From RYN-230 sp963711705 (GTDB taxonomy: Bacteria > Actinomycetota > Actinomycetes > Streptosporangiales > Streptosporangiaceae): a DNA stretch of 64,000 nucleotides. The notes below the pieces were generated by a model that worked only from the letters and a program-made list of their open reading frames with translations, ran no database searches and had not been told where the DNA came from. The DNA lies in the NCBI GenBank assembly GCA_963711705.1, contig CAVQFM010000014.1:124001-188000 (forward strand). Direction: 5' to 3'. This document shows positions 9,064 to 17,806 of the stretch, one piece after another (the first letter of the stretch is position 1; each line of letters opens with the position of its first letter). Position numbers and translations under genes: made by a program.

Positions 9064-9124
9064 GGGCGCTCGCTTCCCGGTCGCGGTCGGCTCGCCCGGC
9101 CCGCCAGGCGGGTCCCGGGGCTGG

Positions 9125-9445
9125 TCAGGAACCACGGTAGGTGCTGTACGCGAACGGGCTGAGCAGCAGCGGCACGTGATGGTGCGCGGCCGGCTCGGCG
9201 ATCCGGAACACCACCACGACCTCGGGGTAGAACGCCGCGTCACCCAGGTACGCCCCGGTCTGGAAGATAATGCGGTACACCCCCGCCGCGACCTCCCCGG
9301 CCAGGTCACCGACCCGGCCGTCCGCGTCGGTGACCCGGTGGCCCAGGTCCACCCAGCCGTCCCCGGCGCGCTGGCTGAGGGTCAGCGCCAGGCCCGCCGC
9401 GGGCCGCCCGGTCGTCGCGTCCAGAACATGCGTGGAGATACTCAT
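9125..9445 (-). CDS. 5-hydroxyisourate hydrolase (transthyretin-related)
   Basis: A 106-residue HIU hydrolase, second step of urate breakdown. It has the N-terminal catalytic-His segment STHVLDATTGRPA, the DADGR turn, and the C-terminal HHHVPLLLSPFAYSTYRGS ending in the YRGS signature that separates enzymes from transthyretins. It lies 6 nt after the OHCU decarboxylase gene and 61 nt before the deaminase gene in the same operon. Confidence 0.94.
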   Translation of the reverse strand: MSISTHVLDATTGRPAAGLALTLSQRAGDGWVDLGHRVTDADGRVGDLAGEVAAGVYRIIFQTGAYLGDAAFYPEVVVVFRIAEPAAHHHVPLLLSPFAYSTYRGS

Positions 9446-9451
9446 CCCCGG

Positions 9452-10066
9452 CTACCGGAACGTCTTCGCCAGCCGGAGCCGGACGATGCGCAGCAGCTCA
9501 TCCCGGACGATCTCCCGCTCGGCGCCTGGTTCGTTGCTGAGCCGCTGGCGCAGCGCGGCCAGCATGTCCGTGGCTGACTGGCCGGTCGCGCAGATCAGGA
9601 AGATGTGCCCGAACCGGGTTTCGTAGGCCAGGTTGCCGGCCCCCAGCGCGGCCTGCACGTCCGGCGCGGCCCCCGCCGCTCCCGCCTGTTCCTGCCGCGA
9701 CCAGGCGGCTTCCCGGTCCCCGCCCGGCGCCCGCGATCCGCCGTCCGCCGGCTCCCCGGCGGCTGGCTTCCCGGCGGCTGGCTCCCCGGCGGCTGGCTCC
9801 CCGGCCGCGGACTCGCCCGCGCCACTGGGTGCGCGGTTGCCGATCCGGGGATGAGCGGCCAGCGCCTCCTCGATATCCGGCCAGCTGAGCGCGCCAATGG
9901 CGGCGTCGGACGCACCGATCAGCCGGTCCAGCGACTCATGCGGCCGGCCATCCACCAGCCGCCTGATCCACCGGGTGCTGGCGCACGCCGGGCGCAGCAG
10001 TGCCGCCGCATCGGCCGCCGGGGCGCGGTCGAGTTCGGCTACCGGTACCAGGTCGGCGTCGCTCAT
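9452..10066 (-). CDS. OHCU decarboxylase with an Ala/Pro/Gly repeat insertion
   Basis: It decarboxylates 2-oxo-4-hydroxy-4-carboxy-5-ureidoimidazoline to S-allantoin. The active-site segment LAAHPRIGNRAP (catalytic His) and the downstream SRQEQAGA and FGHIFLICATGQSA are present. Between HPRIG and SRQEQ is an insertion of roughly 40 residues, including four near-copies of the pentapeptide GEPAA, encoded by a 15-bp tandem repeat. This loop region is shorter in typical members. It is the first gene of the minus-strand operon. ATG 10066 is used; an in-frame ATG at 10078 is an alternative. Confidence 0.88.
   Translation of the reverse strand: MSDADLVPVAELDRAPAADAAALLRPACASTRWIRRLVDGRPHESLDRLIGASDAAIGALSWPDIEEALAAHPRIGNRAPSGAGESAAGEPAAGEPAAGKPAAGEPADGGSRAPGGDREAAWSRQEQAGAAGAAPDVQAALGAGNLAYETRFGHIFLICATGQSATDMLAALRQRLSNEPGAEREIVRDELLRIVRLRLAKTFR
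9751..9810. repeat. 15-bp tandem repeat inside the OHCU decarboxylase gene
   Basis: Four copies of a unit close to GCTCCCCGGCGGCTG run from 9751 to 9810; the last copy is diverged. They encode the GEPAA/GKPAA pentapeptides on the minus strand, so copy-number change would keep the frame. Confidence 0.85.
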
Positions 10067-10157
10067 CCAGACGACCATAGAGCCCCGCATTGCCGGGCGG
10101 CCAGACTGAAACACCGGTATGCGAGGATCAGGTCGAGCAGCAGAAAGGCGGGCGCGG

Positions 10158-11549
10158 GTGGCCGGGACGACGGCGATCAGGGCACGCCGGGTCATCACGC
10201 CCGCGGGCGAGCGGGCCGCCACCGTGCTGGTCCGCGACGGCCTGGTGGCCGGGCTGGCCGGCTACCCGGCCGCGCCGGACGGTGCCGTCACCATCGCGGA
10301 CGATCAGGTGCTGATGCCCGGGCTGGTGGACAGCCACGTGCACGTGAACGAGCCGGGCCGCACCGAGTGGGAGGGTTTCGCCACTGCCACGGCCGCGGCC
10401 GCCGCGGGCGGTGTGACCACGATCGTGGACATGCCGCTGAACAGCATTCCGCCTACGGTCAGCGTGCCCGCGCTGGCCGCCAAGCGGGCCGCGGCCGCGG
10501 GCCAGCTCGCGGTGGACGTCGCGTTCTGGGGCGGCGCGGTACCGGGCAATGTCGCCGACCTGCGGGCGCTGCACGAGGCGGGGGTGGCCGGATTCAAGTG
10601 CTTCCTGCTGCCCTCCGGGGTGGATGAGTTCCCGCCGCTGGACCCCGGCCAGCTCGGCGCGGCCATGGCCGAGATCGCCAGCTTCGGCGGCCTGCTCATC
10701 GCGCACGCCGAGGACCCGGCGGTGATCGGGGCGGCGCCCGCCGCGCACGGCCGCCGCTACGCTGACTTCCTGGCCTCCCGGCCGCCCGCGGCCGAGGTGC
10801 GGGCGATCGAGGGACTGCTGGCCCACACCCGCCGCACCGGCTGCCGCACCCACGTGGTGCACGTGTCCAGCGCCGAGACGCTGCCGGTCATCCGGGCGGC
10901 CCGCGCGGCCGGGCTGCCGGTCACCGCGGAAACCTGCCCGCACTACCTGACGCTGCGGGCCGAAGACGTACCGGACGGCGGCACCCAGTTCAAGTGCTGC
11001 CCGCCGATCCGCGAGGCGGCCAACCGCGACGCACTGTGGGACGGCCTGCGGGACGGGACCATCGACTGCGTGGTCTCTGACCACTCGCCGTGCACCGTCG
11101 GGCTGAAACGGCTGACCCGTGGCGACCCAGCGGCTGGCGACTTCGGCGCGGCCTGGGGCGGCATCGCCTCGGTCCAGCTCGGGCTGCCCGTGGTCTGGAC
11201 CGAAGCGGTCCGGCGCGGGGTGAGCCTGAGCCAGCTGGCCGGGTGGATGGCCGCAGCCCCGGCCCGGCTGACCGGCCTGGCCGACCGGGGCACGATCGCA
11301 CCCGGCCAGCGCGCCGACCTCACCGTGTTCGCACCGGATGAGCAGTTCGTGGTGGACCCGGCCCGGCTGCTGCACCGCCACCCGGTCACCCCGTACGCCG
11401 GGATGACGCTGCGCGGCGTGGTCCACCAGGCGTGGCTGGCCGGGGAACCGATCACCCCAGGCCAGCGCGCGGGCCGGCTGGCCGTCCCGGTCCACCGGGC
11501 GCCGGGCGCCGCCGCCGTGACCGATGCTGACCGGAGGGCACATGCCTGA
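10158..11549 (+). CDS. allB: Allantoinase
   Basis: A cyclic amidohydrolase that opens allantoin to allantoate. The 463-residue protein has PGLVDSHVHVNEPGRTEWEG with the first metal-binding His pair, VAGFKCFLLPSG with the carbamylated Lys, LIAHAEDP, HVVHVSSAETL, and DCVVSDHSPCT with the catalytic Asp. GTG 10158 is preceded by GAAAGG at 10143-10148. It is divergent from the urate operon with about 90 nt between the starts, so both arms are likely controlled together. The 3' end overlaps the allantoicase start by 8 nt. Confidence 0.93.
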   Translation: MAGTTAIRARRVITPAGERAATVLVRDGLVAGLAGYPAAPDGAVTIADDQVLMPGLVDSHVHVNEPGRTEWEGFATATAAAAAGGVTTIVDMPLNSIPPTVSVPALAAKRAAAAGQLAVDVAFWGGAVPGNVADLRALHEAGVAGFKCFLLPSGVDEFPPLDPGQLGAAMAEIASFGGLLIAHAEDPAVIGAAPAAHGRRYADFLASRPPAAEVRAIEGLLAHTRRTGCRTHVVHVSSAETLPVIRAARAAGLPVTAETCPHYLTLRAEDVPDGGTQFKCCPPIREAANRDALWDGLRDGTIDCVVSDHSPCTVGLKRLTRGDPAAGDFGAAWGGIASVQLGLPVVWTEAVRRGVSLSQLAGWMAAAPARLTGLADRGTIAPGQRADLTVFAPDEQFVVDPARLLHRHPVTPYAGMTLRGVVHQAWLAGEPITPGQRAGRLAVPVHRAPGAAAVTDADRRAHA

Positions 11550-12588
11550 CGGCGAAGCCGGGTTCCGCGGCCTGCCTGACGTGGCCAGCCGGGCGCTGGG
11601 CGGGTCCGTGCTGTTCGCCAGCGATGAGTTCTTCGCCGACGCGCACAACCTCATCGAGCCCGCGGCGCCCGCCCACGACCCGGCCGCCTTCGGGCTCCGC
11701 GGCAAGCTGTACGACGGCTGGGAAACCCGGCGGCGCCGCGAGCCCGGCCACGACTTCGCCGTCGTCCGGCTGGCCGCGCCCGCGGTGGTCCGCGGGGTGA
11801 ACATCGACACCGCGCACTTCCGCGGCAACTACCCGCCGGAGGGGTCGGTGGACGGCGCCGCGCTGCTCGGTTACCCGGCCCTGGACGAGGTGCTGGCCGC
11901 GGACTGGGCGCCGCTCACCGGCCGGGCCGGGCTCGGCGGTGACCAGGCCAACCTGGTCCCGGTGACCGCCCCGGACCGGCTGGTCAGCCACGTGCGGCTG
12001 ACGATCTACCCGGACGGCGGGGTAGCCCGGCTGCGGGTGCTCGGCGAGATCGTGCCCGACCCCCGGCACCTGGGCGGCCGGGTGGACCTGGCCGCGGCCA
12101 GCCACGGCGGTGTGGTCGAGTCGTGCAGCAACATGTTTTTCGCCGCCCCGGCCAATGTGCTCGGCCCGGGCCGGGCCCGGGTCATGTCGGACGGGTGGGA
12201 GACGGCGCGGCGCCGGGACGACGGCAACGACTGGCTGGTGGTCCGGCTCGCGGTACCCGGCGTGCTGCACCACGCGGTGATCGACACGTCCCGGTTCGTC
12301 GGCAACGCGCCCGGGCAGGCCCGGCTGTCTGACGCGGACACCGGGGCCGAACTGCTGCCCCGGACCCGGCTGCTGCCAGACACCGAGCACCGGTTCCGGC
12401 TCCGGCCGGCCGCGGGCCAGGAGGTACGCCGGGTGCGGCTGGACATCTACCCCGACGGCGGCATCGCCCGGCTGCGGCTGCTGGGCGAGGTCCGGCCGGC
12501 CGGGCGGGACCCGGTCATCCAGCGCTGGCTGAGCCTGCTGCCGCCCGGGCTGGCGGCCACCGTGGACCGGTCCGAGTTCTTCGGCTGA
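11542..12588 (+). CDS. alc: Allantoicase
   Basis: It splits allantoate to ureidoglycolate and urea. The 348-residue protein has the internal duplication typical of the family: GKLYDGWETRRRREPGHDFA pairs with a second MSDGWETARRRDDGNDWL, and the repeated RLTIYPDGGVARLRVLGE pairs with RLDIYPDGGIARLRLLGE. ATG 11542 follows GGAGGG and overlaps the allantoinase stop by 8 nt, indicating coupled translation. No urease or ureidoglycolate-processing gene is seen in the window. Confidence 0.94.
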   Translation: MPDGEAGFRGLPDVASRALGGSVLFASDEFFADAHNLIEPAAPAHDPAAFGLRGKLYDGWETRRRREPGHDFAVVRLAAPAVVRGVNIDTAHFRGNYPPEGSVDGAALLGYPALDEVLAADWAPLTGRAGLGGDQANLVPVTAPDRLVSHVRLTIYPDGGVARLRVLGEIVPDPRHLGGRVDLAAASHGGVVESCSNMFFAAPANVLGPGRARVMSDGWETARRRDDGNDWLVVRLAVPGVLHHAVIDTSRFVGNAPGQARLSDADTGAELLPRTRLLPDTEHRFRLRPAAGQEVRRVRLDIYPDGGIARLRLLGEVRPAGRDPVIQRWLSLLPPGLAATVDRSEFFG

Positions 12589-12701
12589 CCGCCACCGGGC
12601 GCCGCGGGACCGCCTTACCGCTTGCGGCCCACGTCGGTGCCATGGCCGCCCAGAACTGCCCGGGTCAGCGCGTGCGCGGTGTGCCCGTCGCCAGTGCGCG
12701 C

Positions 12702-12755
12702 TCATGACCAGCCCGGCTCCAGCACCTCGAAACCTTCGAAGAAACGCTGGTGACC
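12702..12755 (-). pseudogene. C-terminal remnant of a SAM-dependent methyltransferase (Methyltransf_19-like)
   Basis: The minus strand reads HQRFFEGFEVLEPGWS and then stops. This matches the C-terminal motif (R-x-x-FF-x-GF-x-x-x-EPG) of the actinobacterial SAM-dependent methyltransferases of the Methyltransf_19 group. Nothing recognisable precedes it. The stretch 12589-12838 otherwise shows no gene. Confidence 0.3.
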
Positions 12756-12838
12756 GGGCGGCCTGGGCCCCGGCTGAGGGGCCTGGCCCGGCATCGCCGG
12801 CTCTGCCTGGGTCATGGCCGCCCGGCACCTGGTGCACT

Positions 12839-13742
12839 TCAGGGGCCAGGGCCGGGATCGTGCGGCGGTTCATCGTGTCGTAGCGGTCGCCACTGGTAGG
12901 CGTCGCCGTGCCTGGCGATCGTGCCGAGGCCGGGGAAGGGCATGTGGTAGGCGTGGATCAGGAGGTGCTCGTCGGCCGCGCGGTCCAGCAGCCGACGGCG
13001 GGTGCGCACCGCCCGGGCGATGTCGTGATCCCACGGGGTACACCACCGGGGATGGCTCAGCTGCAGCTGATCGTAGAACAGGTCGCCGATGCAGAGCAGC
13101 CGCTCGCCACCGCTTTCCAGCAGGACGGCGGAATGCCCTGGGGTGTGACCGGCGGCGTCGACGGTGCGGACGCCGGGGAGGATCTCGGCGTCATGGCCGA
13201 ACGGGCGCAGCCGGTCACCGAAGAGCCTGATCGCCTCACGCGCCGATGGCAGGTGCTCATCAGCCATGGCGCCCCCCGGCCTCCGCAGCTGACCAGAAGG
13301 CCACCTCGGCGCCGTGGGCGAACCCGGTTGCCCATGGAAACGTCAGCTCGCCTGACCAGGTCGCGCCTCGGCAGTGGTCCTGATGCAGGTGGGTGAACAC
13401 GACCGCGGCCAGCTCGGCGGCTGGCGCTCCAGCGGATGCGAGCCCGTCGCCGAGCCTGCCAACCAGCGGCTCGATGGACGGTCCGTAGCCGAGGAAACGG
13501 GCGCCAAGCCCGGTGTCGATGACGGCGTGTCCATGGCTGGTCTGCACGAGCACGCAGTTGTAGCCGCAGGAGAGCGTGGTCCTGCGCCGGCCCTCTGCCG
13601 CCAAGGCGGTGTGAAGTTCGTGCTCAGGCACCCCCGCCGCGGGAGTGAAGAATGCCGCGAGCGGCGGTTCCCAGGGCGGCGTCATCTGGCCGTCGCTGAT
13701 CACCGCGCAGCTGAGACGCCCGACGGTGAACCGGTAGATCAC
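12839..13742 (-). CDS. Metallo-beta-lactamase-fold hydrolase, frameshifted
   Basis: The N-terminal part starts MIYRFTVGRLSCAVISDGQM and includes the zinc motif FTHLHQDHCRG. The C-terminal part continues in another frame with MADEHLPSAREAI, VDAAGHTPGHSAVLL (His ligand), CIGDLFYD (bridging Asp) and HAYHMPFPGLG (last His). The frames join if one base is removed from the C6 run at about 13271-13276, giving EAGGAMADEH. All five zinc-ligand motifs are therefore present. It resembles lactonase or other MBL hydrolases, substrate unknown. The homopolymer position makes a base-call error likely. The 303 nt upstream (13743-14045) hold nothing I can support. Confidence 0.7.
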
Positions 13743-14045
13743 CAGCCCATTCTCCTGCGATTCGCTGCGCTACGCGTGCCGGTTCCGCGACGGCAGCGAC
13801 GACCGGCCGCAGCCACGGCGCCAGGTACGCACTAAGTTGGCCCAAGTCGGGTCCTACCCGAACGGCACCCCGGCCGATCGACACGCTTTCCGGCCAAAGC
13901 CGGCGTTCCTCGGTGGGGCAGTCCCGCATGGGGCGCAACCCGCCGCCGCATCAGCGCGGTGCGTTTGGTCAGCGCGGTGCTTTCGGGCGCCCCAGCACGC
14001 ACAATGTACGCGCAGATGCGGACCGGGAGGGGTGGGCGGGCTGGG

Positions 14046-15116
14046 TTAGCTCACCTCGGTGGGGGTGAGGTGGCGAAGGGCTTCGTGCAGGCTGGCGGCC
14101 AGGGCGCCGGCGTCCAGGTGGGGCTCCACCCCGGCGGCCCGCGCGGCCAGCCACAACGAGCCGCCCACCGCTGGCAGCCGCGGCGCGGAGAAGTCCGCGC
14201 CGCCGGTGACCGGGCGCAGCCGTTCCCGGAGTGGGCCGGTGAAGACCTGGCCTGCCTGGAACGCGCTGCCGATCAGCGTCACCTCGGTCGGCCCGCCGAA
14301 CTCCAGCACCTGGTGGATGACCTCGATCTGGGTGGCCAGGTCCGCGGCGGCCTGCCGGAATATCCCCGCGGCCAGTTCGTCTCCGTCGCGGGCCGCCTCG
14401 GCCACCTGCTGGGCGAAGGCAGCAATATGCGCCTTGTCGAATTCCCGGTAGATGACCGGCATGATGTCCTCGATCTTGTCCAGCTCATAAAAGTCCATCA
14501 TTCGCGGTATCACCGCCGACCACTCACCGCGGCCATCCCGGTAGGCGAGCGCGGCCTTGATCGCATCCAGCGCGATCATAAAACCAGATCCCTCATCGCC
14601 CAGGATGTGCCCCCAGCCGCCACAGCGCCACGCTTCGCCCCGGGCGTTAACACCAAACGTATTGCTGCCGGTTCCGGAGATAACGGCGATACCCGGTGCG
14701 GCCAGCGCGCCAGCCGCCCAGGCTGCGACGACATCGTTAACGGCCAGGATGACCGGTGATTTCAGGCCGGTTATCCCGGACAAAAGGCGCTCGCGGTCCG
14801 CGTCAATATTTACCCCGGCGACCGCCACTACCACCGCCGCCACAGAATCCGGCCCGGTCTTTTCCCCAGCGGCGGCCCGCAAATGGCCTGGTGCTGGCCC
14901 GGACGCGGGCAACTGGCGGAGGGTGGCCCGGACGGCCGCGTTTATCGCCTGGGCGGCCGCCCCGAAACCCACTGCCTCCGGATTGCTCGGCCCAGTCTCC
15001 GCCGCGGCGACCTGGCCTGAATCCAGGTCAAGAGCGGCGGCAATGGTCTTAGTGGCGCCGCCGTCAATCCCGATCAGCAGTCCGCTGACGGCGCTCGCAG
15101 TGCGGTGGCCGGCCAC
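14046..15116 (-). CDS. N-acetylglucosamine kinase-like protein (BadF/BadG/BcrA/BcrD ATPase family)
   Basis: An ASKHA-fold kinase of about 356 residues. It has the phosphate-1 motif LLIGIDGGATKT, an IAVISGTGSNTFG phosphate-2-like motif, GWGHILGDEGSGF, and a C-terminal adenosine segment LPAVGGSLWLAA. The family includes GlcNAc kinases and CoA-dehydratase activators; the kinase role is favoured because the divergent neighbour is a sugar-kinase-like PfkB protein. The start is uncertain: GTG 15116 lies just before the conserved domain. An ATG at 15230 would extend it but would overlap the divergent gene. Confidence 0.72.
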   Translation of the reverse strand: MAGHRTASAVSGLLIGIDGGATKTIAAALDLDSGQVAAAETGPSNPEAVGFGAAAQAINAAVRATLRQLPASGPAPGHLRAAAGEKTGPDSVAAVVVAVAGVNIDADRERLLSGITGLKSPVILAVNDVVAAWAAGALAAPGIAVISGTGSNTFGVNARGEAWRCGGWGHILGDEGSGFMIALDAIKAALAYRDGRGEWSAVIPRMMDFYELDKIEDIMPVIYREFDKAHIAAFAQQVAEAARDGDELAAGIFRQAAADLATQIEVIHQVLEFGGPTEVTLIGSAFQAGQVFTGPLRERLRPVTGGADFSAPRLPAVGGSLWLAARAAGVEPHLDAGALAASLHEALRHLTPTEVS

Positions 15117-15221
15117 TTCTGGCAGCAATTCCGCGGGCAGCGTGGTAAGGCTGTCTTTGCGTTGTTGCCCGCTACCTACTGATGTACCATGCACCAAGTA
15201 CCACCGGCCAATCTCCCTGCT
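15117..15221. promoter_or_regulatory. Shared control region of the two divergent kinases
   Basis: The roughly 105-nt gap contains two GTACCA elements, in TGTACCATG (about 15184) and AAGTACCACC (about 15198), 14 nt apart on the same strand. This spacing is close to one and a half helical turns. They may form a regulator site. No regulator gene is adjacent, so this is only a candidate. Confidence 0.25.
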
Positions 15222-16094
15222 ATGTCCCATGAGCGGATCGCGGTGCTAGACTACCTGGTTTTGGGTAACCCAACCCTCGATGTCCAGCCGGACGGATCTC
15301 TGCTGCTGGGCGGAACGGCAGTCTACGCTGCATTGCAGGCGGCCCGGCTGGGCCTTCGCACCGCCGCCGTGGGCCGGGCAAACCCGGACCTCCTGCAGCC
15401 GTACTGGCAGCGCTACGCTAATGAAGTCGACTTGCGGTTGCAGCCGTCCGGGCCGATAACGACGTTCCGTAATGTGTCGGTTGCTGATTCGCGGGAACAA
15501 TGGCTCCAGGACTGGGCCGGCGAAATTGATACCAGCCAGCTGCCGGACAGCAATATCCTGCATATCGCCCCGGTGGCCCGGGAAGTGGTCATTGAGGACT
15601 TTTCCGCGGCGGGCCTGTCCCGGCTGGTGTGCCTGACCCCCCAGGGCCTGATCCGGCGGTGGGACGGCAGCGATGGCCATATCGAGCTGGCTCACCGGCG
15701 TTTCCCCAGCTCGCTCCCGCCCCTGGTGGACATCGTGGTGGTGTCCGAGAATGAGGCGCCCTATGTGGCCGAGCTGCTCGGCGCGGTCACTAAGCACGGC
15801 GGCCTGTCGGTCATGACCCGGGGCAGCCAGGGCTGCGCCGTGCTGACCCGGGATGGCTGGTCGGAATACCGGGCCGAGCCGGCCCGCGCCCCGGTCGACG
15901 CGACCGGGGCCGGTGACTGTTTCGCCGCCGCGCTGGCCGTCGAGGTGCACGCGGGCCAGCCGCTGGCGGAGGCGCTCCGATTCGCGTCGGCCGCGGCCGC
16001 GCTGTGTGTCCGCGGGCCGGGGCCGTCCGCGATCGGCACCGGCGAGGAGATCCGCCAGGAGTTCGCGGTGCGGCCGATCTGGTCAGCCAGCTGA
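15222..16094 (+). CDS. PfkB-family carbohydrate kinase
   Basis: A ribokinase-fold kinase of 290 residues. It opens LDYLVLGNPTLDVQPDGSLL and has GGTAVYAALQAARLGLRTA (sugar-binding region). The C-terminal signature APVDATGAGDCFAAAL contains the catalytic Asp and anion hole. The lid region is short. Starts at ATG 15189, ATG 15222 and GTG 15243 are all in frame; 15222 leaves the control region between the divergent kinases free. The substrate is unknown, but pairing with a BadF-type kinase suggests a sugar or amino-sugar. Confidence 0.78.
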   Translation: MSHERIAVLDYLVLGNPTLDVQPDGSLLLGGTAVYAALQAARLGLRTAAVGRANPDLLQPYWQRYANEVDLRLQPSGPITTFRNVSVADSREQWLQDWAGEIDTSQLPDSNILHIAPVAREVVIEDFSAAGLSRLVCLTPQGLIRRWDGSDGHIELAHRRFPSSLPPLVDIVVVSENEAPYVAELLGAVTKHGGLSVMTRGSQGCAVLTRDGWSEYRAEPARAPVDATGAGDCFAAALAVEVHAGQPLAEALRFASAAAALCVRGPGPSAIGTGEEIRQEFAVRPIWSAS

Positions 16095-16168
16095 CCGGGC
16101 CACGTGACCGGCTGCTGACCGGGCTGGCCGACCAGGGCTGGCTGACCGGGCTGGCTGACCTGAGCCGG

Positions 16169-17101
16169 TCAGCTGGTGGCCGCGGCCAGCGGCGGCGCCG
16201 GGGCGGCGTAGGCCCGGGCCCGCTCGACGAAGATGCGGTGCAGGTCCCGCGTGGCGAGCGGCGGTGAACCGGACCGGATGCGCTGGATCACCAGCTGCAC
16301 CTGTGTGTGGTCCCCGGCGATCGGCCGCCAGGTGATGATCCCGCGCTGTTCCAGTGGGTCGCCGATCACGCTGAAGTCCGGCAGCACGGTCACCCCCAGG
16401 CCCTCGGCCACCATCAGCTTGCCCATCTCGGCGCCGTCGGTGGCGTAGGCGAACTGCGGCACCCGGCCCGCCAGCAGACGGTGCACGTAGCGGTGCATGA
16501 GATAGCCGGCCCGCATCACGATCAGTGGCCCGGACATCAGGTCGCCGACCTGGACCTGGTCCCGCCCGGCAAGCGGGCTGTCCGGCCGCATGCAGACCAC
16601 GGCCCGCCCGGTCAGCAGTGGCGTGCTGACCAGCCCGGGCGGCCAGTCCTCGCCCGCCAGGTAGTTCACCAGCCCGAGGTCCAGGCTGCCTTCCAGCACG
16701 CCGCGCTGGACCTCGGGGCGCTGCGCGGCGATCACCTCGACCTGGGTCACCGGGTGCCGGTCCCGGAACTGCCGGATGGCCGGGGCCAGCAGCGGGCCGG
16801 ATGCTGCGTTCACCGTGCCCACCCGGACCAGGCGGACGCTGCGGTGCTGCTCGCCCGCGGCCATCCGGAGCTGGTCCACGGCGTCCAGCACACCGCGCAG
16901 GTGCGGCAGCAGCTCGCGGCCGCTGCTGCTCATCCGGGCCCCGTGCCGGCCCCGCTCCAGCAGGTCCACGCCCAGCTCACGCTCCAGGCTGCGGACCGAC
17001 CCGCTCAGCGCGGGCTGGGAGATGTGCAGCTCCTCGGCGGCCCGGCGGAAGGACCCCAGCCGGGCCACGGCGGCGACGTGTTCGAGCTGCTCGATCCGCA
17101 C
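16169..17101 (-). CDS. LysR-family transcriptional regulator
   Basis: A 310-residue regulator. The N-terminal winged HTH reads LEHVAAVARLGSFRRAAEEL with HISQPALSGSVRSLERELGV, and the effector domain runs from about residue 92 (VRVGTVNAASGPLLAPAI). It starts at GTG 17101 and is divergent from a flavin reductase gene, the usual LysR arrangement, so that gene is the likely target. The effector is unknown. Confidence 0.9.
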   Translation of the reverse strand: MRIEQLEHVAAVARLGSFRRAAEELHISQPALSGSVRSLERELGVDLLERGRHGARMSSSGRELLPHLRGVLDAVDQLRMAAGEQHRSVRLVRVGTVNAASGPLLAPAIRQFRDRHPVTQVEVIAAQRPEVQRGVLEGSLDLGLVNYLAGEDWPPGLVSTPLLTGRAVVCMRPDSPLAGRDQVQVGDLMSGPLIVMRAGYLMHRYVHRLLAGRVPQFAYATDGAEMGKLMVAEGLGVTVLPDFSVIGDPLEQRGIITWRPIAGDHTQVQLVIQRIRSGSPPLATRDLHRIFVERARAYAAPAPPLAAATS

Positions 17102-17276
17102 CGCGCGCCTCCAGTCCTGGCCATCCGCACCCAGGTGGTACCGCGATCCGCGTCCCGGACGGGGCGGTCCGCCTGCCTAATCACTAGATTCACGATTGGT
17201 TTAATAGGAATAAGTTATCACGCCCTCAGCGATCCGTATTGGACGGTCCGCCGCGCGGCCCCGCATGCTGGGGCTC
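17102..17276. promoter_or_regulatory. AT-rich divergent promoter region between LysR and flavin reductase genes
   Basis: The segment 17180-17220 (around TTCACGATTGGTTTAATAGG) is strikingly AT-rich against its surroundings and lies between the divergent starts. LysR regulators bind T-N11-A boxes in such gaps, and ATT-N12-AAT within this stretch is compatible. The exact operator is not defined. Confidence 0.45.
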
Positions 17277-17804
17277 ATGACCGCCACCGACCCGCTGACC
17301 CCGCCGCGGCCCGCCACCGGGGTGTCCAGCACCGAGTTCCGGCACGCGATCGGTCACTTCGCCACCGGCGTCACCGTGGTCACCTCGGTCGGCCTGGACG
17401 GCGGGCCGGTCGGCACCACGGCCAGCGCGGTCAGCTCGCTGTCCCTGGACCCGCCGCTGATCCTGGTCTGCTTCGACCGGGCCAGCCAGACTCTGCACGC
17501 GGTGCTGAGCCACGGCGCTTTCGCGGTGAACGTGCTAAGCGCCGGGCAGCAGCACCTGTCGGCCAACTTCGCCCGGCGCGGGCTGGCCGCGGCGTGGGAG
17601 GGGGTGGTGCACCGCCGCGGCCCCACCGGCAGCCCGCGGCTGGACGGGGTGATCGCCAGCCTGGAGTGCACGGTGGAGCACCGGCTCGATGGCGGGGATC
17701 ATGAGATCGTCGTCGGCCGGGTCCGGGACGTCGAGACCAGCCCGTGCGGCCGGGCCCCGCTGGTGTTCTGGCGCGGCGGCTACGCCTCCCTCGGCGCTGC
17801 CTGA
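17277..17804 (+). CDS. Flavin reductase-like domain protein
   Basis: A 175-residue FMN-binding split-barrel protein of the HpaC/NtaB class. It has EFRHAIGHFATGVTVVTSVG, VGTTASAVSSLSLDPPLILV (flavin-binding) and C-terminal PLVFWRGGY. Such enzymes give reduced FMN to a two-component monooxygenase or act on their own substrate; no partner oxygenase is adjacent. ATG 17277 is preferred to ATG 17265 because GGGG precedes it. The gene is probably under the divergent LysR regulator. Confidence 0.85.
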   Translation: MTATDPLTPPRPATGVSSTEFRHAIGHFATGVTVVTSVGLDGGPVGTTASAVSSLSLDPPLILVCFDRASQTLHAVLSHGAFAVNVLSAGQQHLSANFARRGLAAAWEGVVHRRGPTGSPRLDGVIASLECTVEHRLDGGDHEIVVGRVRDVETSPCGRAPLVFWRGGYASLGAA

Positions 17805-17806
17805 CG

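Noticed and set aside
10128..11828. Minus-strand open frame of 566 codons opposite allantoinase
   Set aside because: Low-complexity translation without motifs; the plus strand holds the allantoinase metal-binding signatures.
11452..12873. Long minus-strand open frame of over 470 codons opposite allantoicase
   Set aside because: It is antisense to a clearly conserved enzyme, and its translation is Pro/Arg/Gly-rich with no motif. Very GC-rich codon use opens such frames routinely.
15189..15221. ATG 15189 as start of the PfkB kinase
   Set aside because: It would put the GTACCA repeats of the divergent control region inside the coding sequence, and no ribosome binding site is seen. ATG 15222 is preferred, though not certain.
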